Positions 18,575 through 29,076 of a stretch of DNA of 64,000 nucleotides are shown in pieces. Source of the DNA: Rosistilla ulvae (GTDB lineage Bacteria > Planctomycetota > Planctomycetia > Pirellulales > Pirellulaceae); assembly GCF_007741475.1 (NCBI RefSeq), contig NZ_CP036261.1, positions 2,356,001 through 2,420,000 on the forward strand. Reading direction: 5' to 3'. A program made the position numbers and the translations under genes. Every line of letters starts with the position of its first letter. Positions within the stretch are counted from its first letter, which is position 1. The notes under the pieces were generated by a model. That model was given only the letters and a program-made list of their open reading frames with translations. It did no database searches and had not been told where the DNA came from.

Positions 18575-20095
18575 ATGACGGGCGAAAGCAAGATGGCATT
18601 CGAAAGAATCAGCACGGGGATCGAAACGCTCGATGAGATATTGCATGGTGGACTGACCCGCGATCGGTTGTATCTGGTCGAAGGGACTCCGGGGACGGGG
18701 AAGACAACGTTTGGACTGCAGTTCCTTCTGGCGGGACGCGATCGTGGCGAGAAAGGAATCTACGTCACACTATCGGAAACAAAAGAAGAACTGATCGGGA
18801 TCGCGCAGTCGCACGGCTGGTCGCTCGACGGCATCTATATCCACGAACTACTGAACCCCGAAGACGCCGCCGGCCGCGCGCAGTACACGATGTTCGAACC
18901 GTCGGAGGTCGAACTGGGGAGCACAGTTGGAGAGGTGCAGAAACAGGTCGAGGCGATGAAGCCGCAAAGGATCGTGTTTGATTCGCTGTCGGAAATGCGG
19001 CTGCTGTCTCAGGGAGCACTGCGATACCGCCGGCAGATCCTTGCGCTGAAGCAATTTTTTGTTGGGCGCGGCTGCACCACGTTGCTGTTGGACGACAAGG
19101 CGACCGGCGGCGAAGACCAACAGCTGCAGAGTTTGGCTCACGGCGTGATTCGACTCGAACAACGACTGACCGACTACGGCAACGAACGCCGCAATCTGCG
19201 AGTGATCAAACACCGCGGGTCGGACTTCATCGGCGGTGCTCACGATGTCCAGTTGATGCGCGGCGGGATGCAAGTCTTTCCGCGAGCGACTGTCGACACA
19301 AGTCCGTGGTTTGCCGACGGCCGCGTGATCAGCAGCGGCTTGGATTCGCTGGACCAATTGTTGGGCGGCGGTATCACCGAGGGTTCGAGCACGCTTTTGT
19401 TAGGCCCCGCCGGTGTCGGTAAATCGTCGATGGGTGTGCAGTTCGCGGTGGAAGCGGCAAAGCGTGGCGAGCGGGCGGTGCTGTTCGAATTTGAAGAGAG
19501 CGACAACGCGTTGTTGACGCGTTCCGAGGGACTCGGACTACCGCTGCGAAAATACATCGATGACGGCTCGATCGCTGTTCGGCATCTTCCCGCCGGCGAG
19601 ATCGCACCCAATGAGTTTGCGATGAAGGTGCGTTCGGAAGTCGCCGAGGATGCTCAGGGGCGGAAGACAACTGTCGTGTTGATCGACAGCCTCAACGGCT
19701 ATTTGAGTTCGATGCCGCACGAAAACTTTCTTGTCGTCCAACTGCACGACATCTTGAACTATCTTGGCAAGCGAGGAATTGCAACCTTCCTGGTCGTTGC
19801 TCAGCATGGCATGATGGGGCACGGGATGGGAACGCCTGTCGACACAAGCTATCTCGCCGACGCGGTGATCCTGTTCCGCTACTTCGAAGCCGCTGGCGAA
19901 ATTCACCGCGCGATATCGGTCGTCAAGAATCGCACGGCCAATCACGAGCGGACGATTCGTGAATTCGGCTTGAGCGATCAAGGCCTTGAGATCGGCCAAC
20001 CGTTGACGAATTTTCGCGGCGTGCTGGCCGGAACGCCCGAGTTCATCGGACCTCGCGATGTGCTGTTGGATCCCCGAGAAGCGAGTCCCGAATGA
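18575..20095 (+). CDS. KaiC-like two-domain RecA ATPase
   Basis: 506 residues from the ATG at 18575, with AAGGA about ten bases upstream; an in-frame ATG at 18593 is an alternative. Two RecA/KaiC domains are present, with Walker A loops GTPGTGKT (37-44) and GPAGVGKS (277-284). Segments such as VLIDSLNGYLSSMP and VVKNRTANHERTIREFGLSDQGLEIG match the KaiC fold through the C-terminus. At the place of the CII phosphosites (Ser-Thr in cyanobacterial KaiC) the chain reads TSYLAD, so Ser appears kept and Thr replaced by Tyr in my alignment by eye. No kaiA or kaiB is nearby. Proteins of this type in non-cyanobacteria are generally linked to signalling or stress rather than a clock. The stop overlaps the start of the histidine kinase gene (ATGA), so the two are translationally coupled and probably act together. 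Confidence 0.88.
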   Translation: MTGESKMAFERISTGIETLDEILHGGLTRDRLYLVEGTPGTGKTTFGLQFLLAGRDRGEKGIYVTLSETKEELIGIAQSHGWSLDGIYIHELLNPEDAAGRAQYTMFEPSEVELGSTVGEVQKQVEAMKPQRIVFDSLSEMRLLSQGALRYRRQILALKQFFVGRGCTTLLLDDKATGGEDQQLQSLAHGVIRLEQRLTDYGNERRNLRVIKHRGSDFIGGAHDVQLMRGGMQVFPRATVDTSPWFADGRVISSGLDSLDQLLGGGITEGSSTLLLGPAGVGKSSMGVQFAVEAAKRGERAVLFEFEESDNALLTRSEGLGLPLRKYIDDGSIAVRHLPAGEIAPNEFAMKVRSEVAEDAQGRKTTVVLIDSLNGYLSSMPHENFLVVQLHDILNYLGKRGIATFLVVAQHGMMGHGMGTPVDTSYLADAVILFRYFEAAGEIHRAISVVKNRTANHERTIREFGLSDQGLEIGQPLTNFRGVLAGTPEFIGPRDVLLDPREASPE

Positions 20096-22110
20096 ATTCC
20101 CTGGAACCGTCCAGCGACATCAGCCAACGCGTGGCCATTTTCGCACCGACTCCGCAGGACGCCAAGATATGCAAGCAGATCTTGGACGACGTCCAGATCG
20201 AAGCCGATTTCTGTTCGTCCATCGAACAGCTGTGCGACGCGATCGAAGCGGGCGTCGGCGTCGGTTTGGTGGGCGAAGATCACCTGGGCAACGCCCAGAT
20301 GCAGCGGCTGCACGATGTCCTGTCACGGCAGCCCGAATGGTCCGACTTCCCCGTCCTGGTGCTGTTGGGAACCGAAGAGCTTTCGTCGCAGCGGGTCGAA
20401 CAATTGCTCTCCCTGGGGAACGTCACGCTGGTTCCCTGCCCGCTGCGAATCGCGGTTTTTGTCAGCAAATTGCGGGCTCGGCTCCGCGATCGACGCCGGC
20501 AATACGCGGTCCGGGATCTATTGATCGAACGCCGGCGAGCGGTCGAGGCGGCTGCTGTCGATGCCCGCCGATTGCGATTGGCGTTGCAAGCTGGCCAGAT
20601 GGGCGTTTGGGAATGGAGTCAAAAAGAACTCTATTGGTCACCGATGTTCTACGATCTATTCGGCTTTGAAAAAGCGGTGGTCCCAAATCCCGAACGCTGT
20701 TTCGAACGCGTCCACGAAGAGGATCGCGAGGCATTGGTCTCGCAATGGACAAGTTCGCTGGAACATGGAACCGACCTGCGGTTGGAGTTTCGGATCGCGC
20801 ATCCCCAACTGGGCCAGCGTTGGCTGTCGGCGGTCGGCGAGCCGGTGCGAAGCAAATCGGGAAGAGTGTTACGGCATTCGGGGATCGTCTGGGACGTCAC
20901 GCAGCGACACGAATCGGAAGCCGCGTTGTTGGAAGCACGCGAACAGGCCGAGAGTGCAAACCGGGCGAAGAGCGAATTCTTGGCGAACATGAGCCACGAG
21001 ATCCGCACGCCGATGACCGCGATCCTCGGCTACATCGATCTGATCGATGAAAAGGTCGACCACGAAGAGACGCGAGACCACATCGATACGGTTCGCCGGA
21101 ACGGCAAGTTTTTGCTGGCGATCATCAACGATATCCTCGATCTATCGAAGATCGAAGCGGGGAAGTTCGATCTGGCGGTCGAGCCGTTTTCTCCGAATCG
21201 CTTGATCGAAGATGTGCGAAGCATCATGAATGTCCGCGCTGCCGAGAGTCAAATCGACCTGCATATCAATTACGAGGGCCTGGTTCCCGAGACGATTCAG
21301 ACCGACCCGAAACGGCTGAAACAGATCCTTATCAATCTCGTTGGCAACGCCATCAAGTTCACCGATCGCGGATCGGTCACGCTCTCGGTTTCTTACGCCC
21401 GGTCGTCGAATCGAGTTTTGTTTCAGGTTGCCGACACCGGAATCGGCATGACGACGCGTCAGATCAATCGATTGTTCCAGCCGTTCAGTCAAGCTGATTC
21501 GTCGGTCTCGCGGACCTTTGGTGGCACCGGTTTGGGACTGGCGATATCGCAGCGATTGGCGAGCATCATGGGAGGCGAAATCTCCGTCGAGAGCGAACCG
21601 GGCGAGGGGAGTTGTTTTGCCGTATCGATCGATCCCGGGGATCTCACCAACACGCGGCTGGTCCCGCTGCGACCGTTCGAAGACGTGCCGGTGTCGGAGT
21701 CGTCCAGCGATGTCTCGCCGCTGACCTGCAGCGTGCTGCTGGTCGACGACCGCCGCGACATTCGCTTCCTCGCTTCGCGTCTGTTATCTAACGCGGGGGC
21801 GACGATTACCGAGGCCGAAGATGGCCAGGAAGCTGTCGACAAGATGCAAGAGATGCTCCGCAACGACCGCGTCGTCGACCTAATCCTATTGGACATGCAG
21901 ATGCCGCGACTCGACGGTTACCGAACCGCCGATCAACTGCGTCGACTCGGTTACAAGGGGCCGATCATCGCACTGACCGCCGACGCGATGCAGGGGGACA
22001 TGGACCGCTGCATCCAGTGTGGATGCAACGACTATTTGAGCAAGCCGATCGACAGTGCGCTGCTCTTAGAAAAGGTCCGCAGCTTCGTCGGATCCGAGTT
22101 TCGACTATAG
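20092..22110 (+). CDS. Hybrid histidine kinase (PAS, HisKA, HATPase, receiver)
   Basis: 672 residues. The first ~125 residues look like a degenerate receiver domain (RVAIFAPTPQDAKICKQIL, no clear phospho-Asp). A short coiled coil leads to a PAS domain (~160-290). The HisKA dimerisation helix has NMSHEIRTPMTAIL with His302 as the likely phosphorylation site, followed by the HATPase boxes NLVGNAIKFTD, DTGIGM and GGTGLGLAIS. The C-terminal receiver has VLLVDDRRDIRF, the phospho-acceptor Asp601 in ILLDMQMP, and DYLSKPID. No membrane segment is visible, so it senses a cytoplasmic signal. Its ATG overlaps the kaiC-like stop codon. The likely flow is His302 to Asp601 or to an unlinked partner; there is no output regulator in the window. 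Confidence 0.93.
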   Translation: MNSLEPSSDISQRVAIFAPTPQDAKICKQILDDVQIEADFCSSIEQLCDAIEAGVGVGLVGEDHLGNAQMQRLHDVLSRQPEWSDFPVLVLLGTEELSSQRVEQLLSLGNVTLVPCPLRIAVFVSKLRARLRDRRRQYAVRDLLIERRRAVEAAAVDARRLRLALQAGQMGVWEWSQKELYWSPMFYDLFGFEKAVVPNPERCFERVHEEDREALVSQWTSSLEHGTDLRLEFRIAHPQLGQRWLSAVGEPVRSKSGRVLRHSGIVWDVTQRHESEAALLEAREQAESANRAKSEFLANMSHEIRTPMTAILGYIDLIDEKVDHEETRDHIDTVRRNGKFLLAIINDILDLSKIEAGKFDLAVEPFSPNRLIEDVRSIMNVRAAESQIDLHINYEGLVPETIQTDPKRLKQILINLVGNAIKFTDRGSVTLSVSYARSSNRVLFQVADTGIGMTTRQINRLFQPFSQADSSVSRTFGGTGLGLAISQRLASIMGGEISVESEPGEGSCFAVSIDPGDLTNTRLVPLRPFEDVPVSESSSDVSPLTCSVLLVDDRRDIRFLASRLLSNAGATITEAEDGQEAVDKMQEMLRNDRVVDLILLDMQMPRLDGYRTADQLRRLGYKGPIIALTADAMQGDMDRCIQCGCNDYLSKPIDSALLLEKVRSFVGSEFRL

Positions 22111-22338
22111 CCTCCATACGCACCGGTTTCTCAACGATCAACGCGGTCGTCCCGAAACCATCTCTTTTGCGATCGCGCCACCAAGTGACGCGGCAAGCAA
22201 TGCAAATCGCCGTAAAAACGGGAGCGGCAACCGACCGCCGGTTTGCGGCATGGGGTTTGCTTTCAGTAGCGGATCAGTTGAACTTTGCAGCCGCATGGCG
22301 TCTGCAAGCTGATAAATATCCATGCTGGAGTAAAACCT

Positions 22339-23415
22339 ATGGCGGTCCTCGAACAGGAAAACGACGTCGCAGAAGAGTGCCGGTCAGCCAGTCGATCGGT
22401 CGTCCAATCGGCTGACGGCATCCTCGACTGCGTCGGCCAAACACCTTTGGTTCGGATGCGTCGCTATCTCGAAGAGTCTAGCGTCGAACTGTATGCCAAG
22501 CTCGAATCCGCGAACCCGGGTGGAAGTGCCAAAGATCGTCCCGCCACGCGAATGTTGCACCATGCGATTCGACAGGGGGAACTTGCGGAAGGAGCCACGG
22601 TGATCGAATCCTCTTCGGGAAACATGGGGATCGGTTTGGCTCAGGCGTGTCGCTTCCACGGCTTGCGATTTATGTGTGTCGTCGATCCGCATGCCCAACC
22701 GCAAAACGTGGCGATCATGCGAGCCTTGGGAGCGGAGATCGTACGCGTCGAGCGGCAGGTCGACGGAAGCTTCCTGGCGGCTCGATTGCAGCGGGTGCGA
22801 GAACTGCTGGAAGTCACTCCCAACAGCTATTGGCCCAACCAATACGCAAACCGCCAGAACCCCATCGCTCACCTGAATGGCACGATTCGCGAGATCGATC
22901 GCGATACCGGCGGCGACATCGACTATCTTTTTGTCGCGACCAGCAGCACGGGGACGGCCCAAGGCTGTCGCGACTACTTGCGCCGCCACCGTCGCAATAC
23001 GAAAGTGATCGCAGTCGATGCCAACGGCAGCGTGTTGTTTGGCGGTTCGCCGGGCGAGCGGTTGATTCCTGGATTGGGCGCTGGCCACGAACCTGCTCTC
23101 GCTCGCGATCAAACGTTCGACCAAATCGTTCGCGTCTCCGACATCGATTGTGTCGTTGGCTGCCGCCGGGCGGCGGGGCGCGAAGCGATGCTCGTTGGCG
23201 GATCGGCGGGCGGGGTTTTAGAAGTTGTTCGATCGATGGAAGCAAACCTGCGCGGCAAGCGTTGTGTCGCGATCCTGCATGACTCGGGGACCCGATACCT
23301 GGACACTGTCTTTAATGACGATTGGCTTCAGTCGGCGCTTGGCACAAATGCTGACGAAGTCGAATCGCGGATCAATTCGCCAGCGCTTTCGTCGACCGAA
23401 GCGAGGTCGCAATGA
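22339..23415 (+). CDS. SbnA-like PLP-dependent beta-replacement enzyme
   Basis: 358 residues from the ATG at 22339, which has GGAG nine bases upstream. It belongs to the cysteine-synthase fold: GQTPLVRMRR, Lys65 in GGSAKDRPA as the predicted PLP Schiff-base residue, and ESSSGNMGIGLAQACR as the substrate loop. The sequence YWPNQYANRQNP and the QVDGSF block resemble SbnA, which joins O-phosphoserine and glutamate to make N-(2-amino-2-carboxyethyl)-glutamate, a precursor of 2,3-diaminopropionate. A plain cysteine synthase is less likely because of the partner genes: the stop overlaps the start of an FAD/NAD(P)-binding protein, followed by a decarboxylase, and no cysE is present. The second SbnA-pathway enzyme (SbnB, an ornithine-cyclodeaminase relative) is absent from the window. 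Product assignment is inference. Confidence 0.85.
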   Translation: MAVLEQENDVAEECRSASRSVVQSADGILDCVGQTPLVRMRRYLEESSVELYAKLESANPGGSAKDRPATRMLHHAIRQGELAEGATVIESSSGNMGIGLAQACRFHGLRFMCVVDPHAQPQNVAIMRALGAEIVRVERQVDGSFLAARLQRVRELLEVTPNSYWPNQYANRQNPIAHLNGTIREIDRDTGGDIDYLFVATSSTGTAQGCRDYLRRHRRNTKVIAVDANGSVLFGGSPGERLIPGLGAGHEPALARDQTFDQIVRVSDIDCVVGCRRAAGREAMLVGGSAGGVLEVVRSMEANLRGKRCVAILHDSGTRYLDTVFNDDWLQSALGTNADEVESRINSPALSSTEARSQ

Positions 23416-25139
23416 GTGCTCCGCTGGCAGCATCGGTTGCCGTCGGAGATCGATCGAATCTGTCGCACGGGGCGTCGCGGTTCCGGATCGGGATCGTCGG
23501 TTGTGGGCCGCGTGGGCTGTACTGTTTGCAATCGCTGAGCGATGAACTGCGGCGAAATCGCTGTGTGCGTAGCCTATCGATCGACATCTTTGAGCCGTCC
23601 GAGTTTCCCGGTGCGGGGAATGTCTACGCGTCCTGTCAACCTCATTACCTGAAGATGAACTTCGCCGCGAAGCACATCAACGCTTGGGCGGATCTAGGGG
23701 AGTCGGGGGCCGAGCGTCTCGACTTCGTCGGCTGGTTGAAGCAAAGGTACGGGACATCAGTCGATCCGAACGGCTTCGCCCCACGAGCCGTCGTCGGCGA
23801 ATATCTGCACGACTGTTACCGAAAGGTTTACGCCGAGCTGGAGGAATTCGCGCAGGTGACGCTTCACGGCTGCCGCGTCTCGCGAGTCGACCGCCGCGTC
23901 CGGCGCTGGGTTGTGCAGACCGATCGACTCGAAGCGGAATACGACGAACTGGTTTTGACCGTCGGGCACGAGGGATGGCGGACTCCGCAACCATCGCAAG
24001 AACAAACGAAGGTCGAGTTCATTCCCGCTTTTCCAATCCGGAAGAATCTGTCCGTCGAATCGATCCGTCCGGGAGAAACCGTTGCAATCCGAGGTTACGG
24101 TTTGACGTGGATCGACGTCACGCTGGCGTTGACCACCGAACGCAGCGGAGCTTTCATTGTCACGGGCGACAACTGGCGTTATCTGCCCAGCGGCTGTGAA
24201 CCGCGGCGGATCATCCCCTTTTCGCGCAGTGGGCGACCGATGTTGGCCAAACCGAACGAGTCGCTGTTTCCGCAGCCCGCTGCGTTGGATGCGATCTGGG
24301 AACGCGGTCGCGATGCGATCGATGCGCTTCAGCTGCCAATCCACCGCTGCGATCGAGGGAGCGAGTTCTGGCAGATTCTTACACAATCAGCCGCAGCAGC
24401 AGTAAACCATTTCCGCGACCGTTCGTTTGGCACGTCGACTGAGGTTCAAAATTGGTTTGACGATTGGTGTCGCGGCACGATGAAACCTGCGACGTCGCTC
24501 GCCGCCATGCGTCGTTCGTTTCGCGTCGCAACTGGTCGCGAGGTCCCCGATGTTGGATGGGCGATGGGAGCCGCTTGGCGAAATCTGTATCCTGCGATCG
24601 TTCGTCAAGTCAGCTATGGCGGACTCGCCGCGGACCAGTGGAAGACGTTTTGGCATATCGCGGCAGAGATGGAGCGGATTGCTTTTGGCCCGCCGGCTGA
24701 CAACGTCGGGCGGATGTTGGCATTGATCGATGCCGGGATCGTCGACCTGCGTTTTCTCACCTCGGAACTGCAGATCGACAGCTCGCGGCGAGCGGGAACT
24801 TGCACGATCGGCAACGGCATCGATACCGTGGCGGTCGATCGATGCGTTGACGCCGTGCTGCCATCCCCGCTTCAACTTCACAGCGCCGGGCCGCTGCAAG
24901 GTCTACTGGAAGCTCGCACGATTCGGCGGTTGCACGGCAGCGAGGGGATCGAAGTCGATCGCCTGGGGCGTCCGGTGACTGAAAAAGGTCGAGTGGTCGA
25001 CGTACTGTCGATCATTGGGCGGTCGACAGAAGGCTGTGTGTTGGGCAACGATACGCTCAGCCGAACGCTTCACGATCAACCTCAACGCTGGGCGGCCGAA
25101 GTCGCAACAAAAATTCAAAATCGGAAAGAGAACGAATGA
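23412..25139 (+). CDS. FAD/NAD(P)-binding protein
   Basis: 575 residues. It starts with a Rossmann dinucleotide fold (FRIGIVGCGPRGLYCLQSL, ~25-43) and continues FEPSEFPGAGNVYASCQP and HYLKMNFAAKHINAW, typical of the 'FAD-NAD(P)-binding' family (Pfam PF13454) that also includes HpaO-type proteins. A second nucleotide-binding stretch is TVAIRGYGLTWIDVTLAL. No membrane segment or heme motif. The gene overlaps both neighbours by ATGA, so it must serve the same pathway as the SbnA-like and Y4yA-like enzymes. It could perform the oxidative step that SbnB does in staphylococci, or an N-hydroxylation or desaturation of the product. Which one cannot be read from the sequence. Confidence 0.8.
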   Translation: MSAPLAASVAVGDRSNLSHGASRFRIGIVGCGPRGLYCLQSLSDELRRNRCVRSLSIDIFEPSEFPGAGNVYASCQPHYLKMNFAAKHINAWADLGESGAERLDFVGWLKQRYGTSVDPNGFAPRAVVGEYLHDCYRKVYAELEEFAQVTLHGCRVSRVDRRVRRWVVQTDRLEAEYDELVLTVGHEGWRTPQPSQEQTKVEFIPAFPIRKNLSVESIRPGETVAIRGYGLTWIDVTLALTTERSGAFIVTGDNWRYLPSGCEPRRIIPFSRSGRPMLAKPNESLFPQPAALDAIWERGRDAIDALQLPIHRCDRGSEFWQILTQSAAAAVNHFRDRSFGTSTEVQNWFDDWCRGTMKPATSLAAMRRSFRVATGREVPDVGWAMGAAWRNLYPAIVRQVSYGGLAADQWKTFWHIAAEMERIAFGPPADNVGRMLALIDAGIVDLRFLTSELQIDSSRRAGTCTIGNGIDTVAVDRCVDAVLPSPLQLHSAGPLQGLLEARTIRRLHGSEGIEVDRLGRPVTEKGRVVDVLSIIGRSTEGCVLGNDTLSRTLHDQPQRWAAEVATKIQNRKENE

Positions 25140-26632
25140 CCTGTAGCTTCGAAACTTCGGATCCCACCGACCGCCAGCGGATCGCCACGCTGAGATCCTT
25201 CTGCCAAGGAACGCCTCCGTTGGACGCGGTGTTGGAACCTTGGATGGTCGAACTGTTGAGCGACCGAAGGCTGGAACTCGATGCGGCGTGCGAGCGATTT
25301 GGTTCGCCATTGAACGTGATCTCGGCCGAACCGATGGTCCGCAATATCGAGCAATTGAATCGAGTTGCCAACGAACGCGATCTACGTTTTCAGGTTTACT
25401 TTGCCCGGAAAGCCAACAAGTGTTTAGCGTTTGTCGATGCCGCCAACTGGATCGGCGCGGGGATCGATGTCGCGAGCGAGGCGGAGTGCCAGCAAGCGAT
25501 CGACCGTGGGGTGCGCAGTGCGGACATACTCTGCACCGCAGCGATCAAGCCACGATCGTTGATCCGGTTGTGCCTGCAGAACCGAGTTCCGATTGCGATC
25601 GATAACATTGACGAACTTCGGTGCGTCGAAGCGGTGGCAGCGGAGTTGGCGATCGAAGCGGAGGTTGCGATCCGGATCAGCGGCTTCCAGCACGATGGTG
25701 AGAAGCTGTTCTCGCGTTTTGGTTTTGATATCGACGAAGCGGGACATCTGCTCCGCCAGATTCCCGACTCCAGCGACGAAGCATCGGTTCGCGTCTGCGG
25801 TATCCATTTCCATCTGGATGGTTACAGTGCAGCTCAACGCATTAGTGCGATCCGCCAATCGCTGCCGTTGATCGACCGATTCCGGTCGCTTGGCCATGAC
25901 GTTCGGTTTCTCGATATCGGTGGCGGTCTACCAATGTGTTATTTGGGGAGCAAGTCGCAGTGGGAAGCGTTTCATGCGGAGCATCGATCCGCACTGCTGG
26001 GCGAACGCAAACCGATCACCTTCAAAAATGATGGCCTCGGATTTATCAACGTCGATGGGAAATTGCACGGCCGCCGCAACACCTATCCCTATTACCAATC
26101 GCCCACCGCCGCAGCTTGGTTGGCTGGCGTATTGGATGCGGAATTCGAACCGGGGGAAACTCTCGCCGCTGCGATTCGCCACCGGCAGCTGCAGTTGCGA
26201 TGCGAGCCCGGACGCAGCGTCTTAAACGGCTGCGGCATCACCGTCGCCCGTGTTGAGTTTGTCAAACGCCGTCCCAGTGGAGATTCGTTTGTCGGAGTTG
26301 CCATGAACCGCACACAGTGTCGAACCGGCAGCGATGACTTTCTCGTCGATCCGCTGGTTTTGCAAACCAACGAAAGTGCAAGCTTGGATCGCAACGAGGC
26401 GTTGGCGGGATATCTCGTCGGCGCGTACTGCACCGAATCGGAATTGATCTCGCTGCGACGGTTCCGATTTCCCCAGGGGATCGCTGCCGGCGATCTGGTG
26501 GTTTTGCCAAACACCGCCGGCTACTTCATGCACTTTCTCGAAAGTCGATCGCACCAATTCCCTTTGGCAACCAACGTCGTGGTCGATCGCAACGGCGAAG
26601 ACCTGTTTCACGTCGACGCGATCGACAGCTAG
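25136..26632 (+). CDS. Y4yA-like PLP-dependent decarboxylase
   Basis: 498 residues of fold-type III (alanine racemase/ornithine-DAP decarboxylase). Lys92 in YFARKANKC is the predicted PLP lysine; other blocks are GIHFHLDGYSAAQRI, DIGGGLPMC, RCEPGRSVLNGCG, and near the end AYCTESELISLRRFRFPQGI and GDLVVLPNTAGYFMHF. This order matches diaminopimelate-decarboxylase relatives, and the details are closest, from memory, to the Y4yA family first seen on the Rhizobium NGR234 symbiotic plasmid, where a cysteine-synthase-like gene is also nearby. The substrate is probably an amino acid or conjugate made by the upstream SbnA-like enzyme, as SbnH acts on a diaminopropionate-containing intermediate. True lysA is less likely because of the context. 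It is the last gene of the operon and converges on a sulfatase gene. Confidence 0.85.
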   Translation: MTCSFETSDPTDRQRIATLRSFCQGTPPLDAVLEPWMVELLSDRRLELDAACERFGSPLNVISAEPMVRNIEQLNRVANERDLRFQVYFARKANKCLAFVDAANWIGAGIDVASEAECQQAIDRGVRSADILCTAAIKPRSLIRLCLQNRVPIAIDNIDELRCVEAVAAELAIEAEVAIRISGFQHDGEKLFSRFGFDIDEAGHLLRQIPDSSDEASVRVCGIHFHLDGYSAAQRISAIRQSLPLIDRFRSLGHDVRFLDIGGGLPMCYLGSKSQWEAFHAEHRSALLGERKPITFKNDGLGFINVDGKLHGRRNTYPYYQSPTAAAWLAGVLDAEFEPGETLAAAIRHRQLQLRCEPGRSVLNGCGITVARVEFVKRRPSGDSFVGVAMNRTQCRTGSDDFLVDPLVLQTNESASLDRNEALAGYLVGAYCTESELISLRRFRFPQGIAAGDLVVLPNTAGYFMHFLESRSHQFPLATNVVVDRNGEDLFHVDAIDS

Positions 26633-26642
26633 GCTTTGATTT

Positions 26643-26666
26643 CGCCAACCGACCGATCGGTTGGCG
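26643..26666. terminator. Hairpin between convergent genes
   Basis: A 10-bp perfect stem CGCCAACCGA / TCGGTTGGCG with loop CCGA lies 10 bp after the Y4yA-like stop and 24 bp before the sulfatase stop. There is no T tract, so it may end transcription on both strands only weakly. Confidence 0.4.
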
Positions 26667-26690
26667 TCGCGCGGCAGCAGCGGCTTGCGA

Positions 26691-28880
<2,190 letters not shown>

Positions 28881-29076
28881 GGCTTTCCGTGGACTTCGAT
28901 TCGTTGGGGGCTCGATCGATCAAACGCGCGACGTCGCTTGATGGCAACGCCCGGTGCGTCGCAGGGGATCGAGAAGGGGGGTGAACCGAGTTTAGCCGAA
29001 GTCCGGCCGCGATGCGCGTTGGACGACGGAGAAAGCCTTCTGGAGGAGTTGGGAGTAGAGGAGTTGGGAGCGTTTC

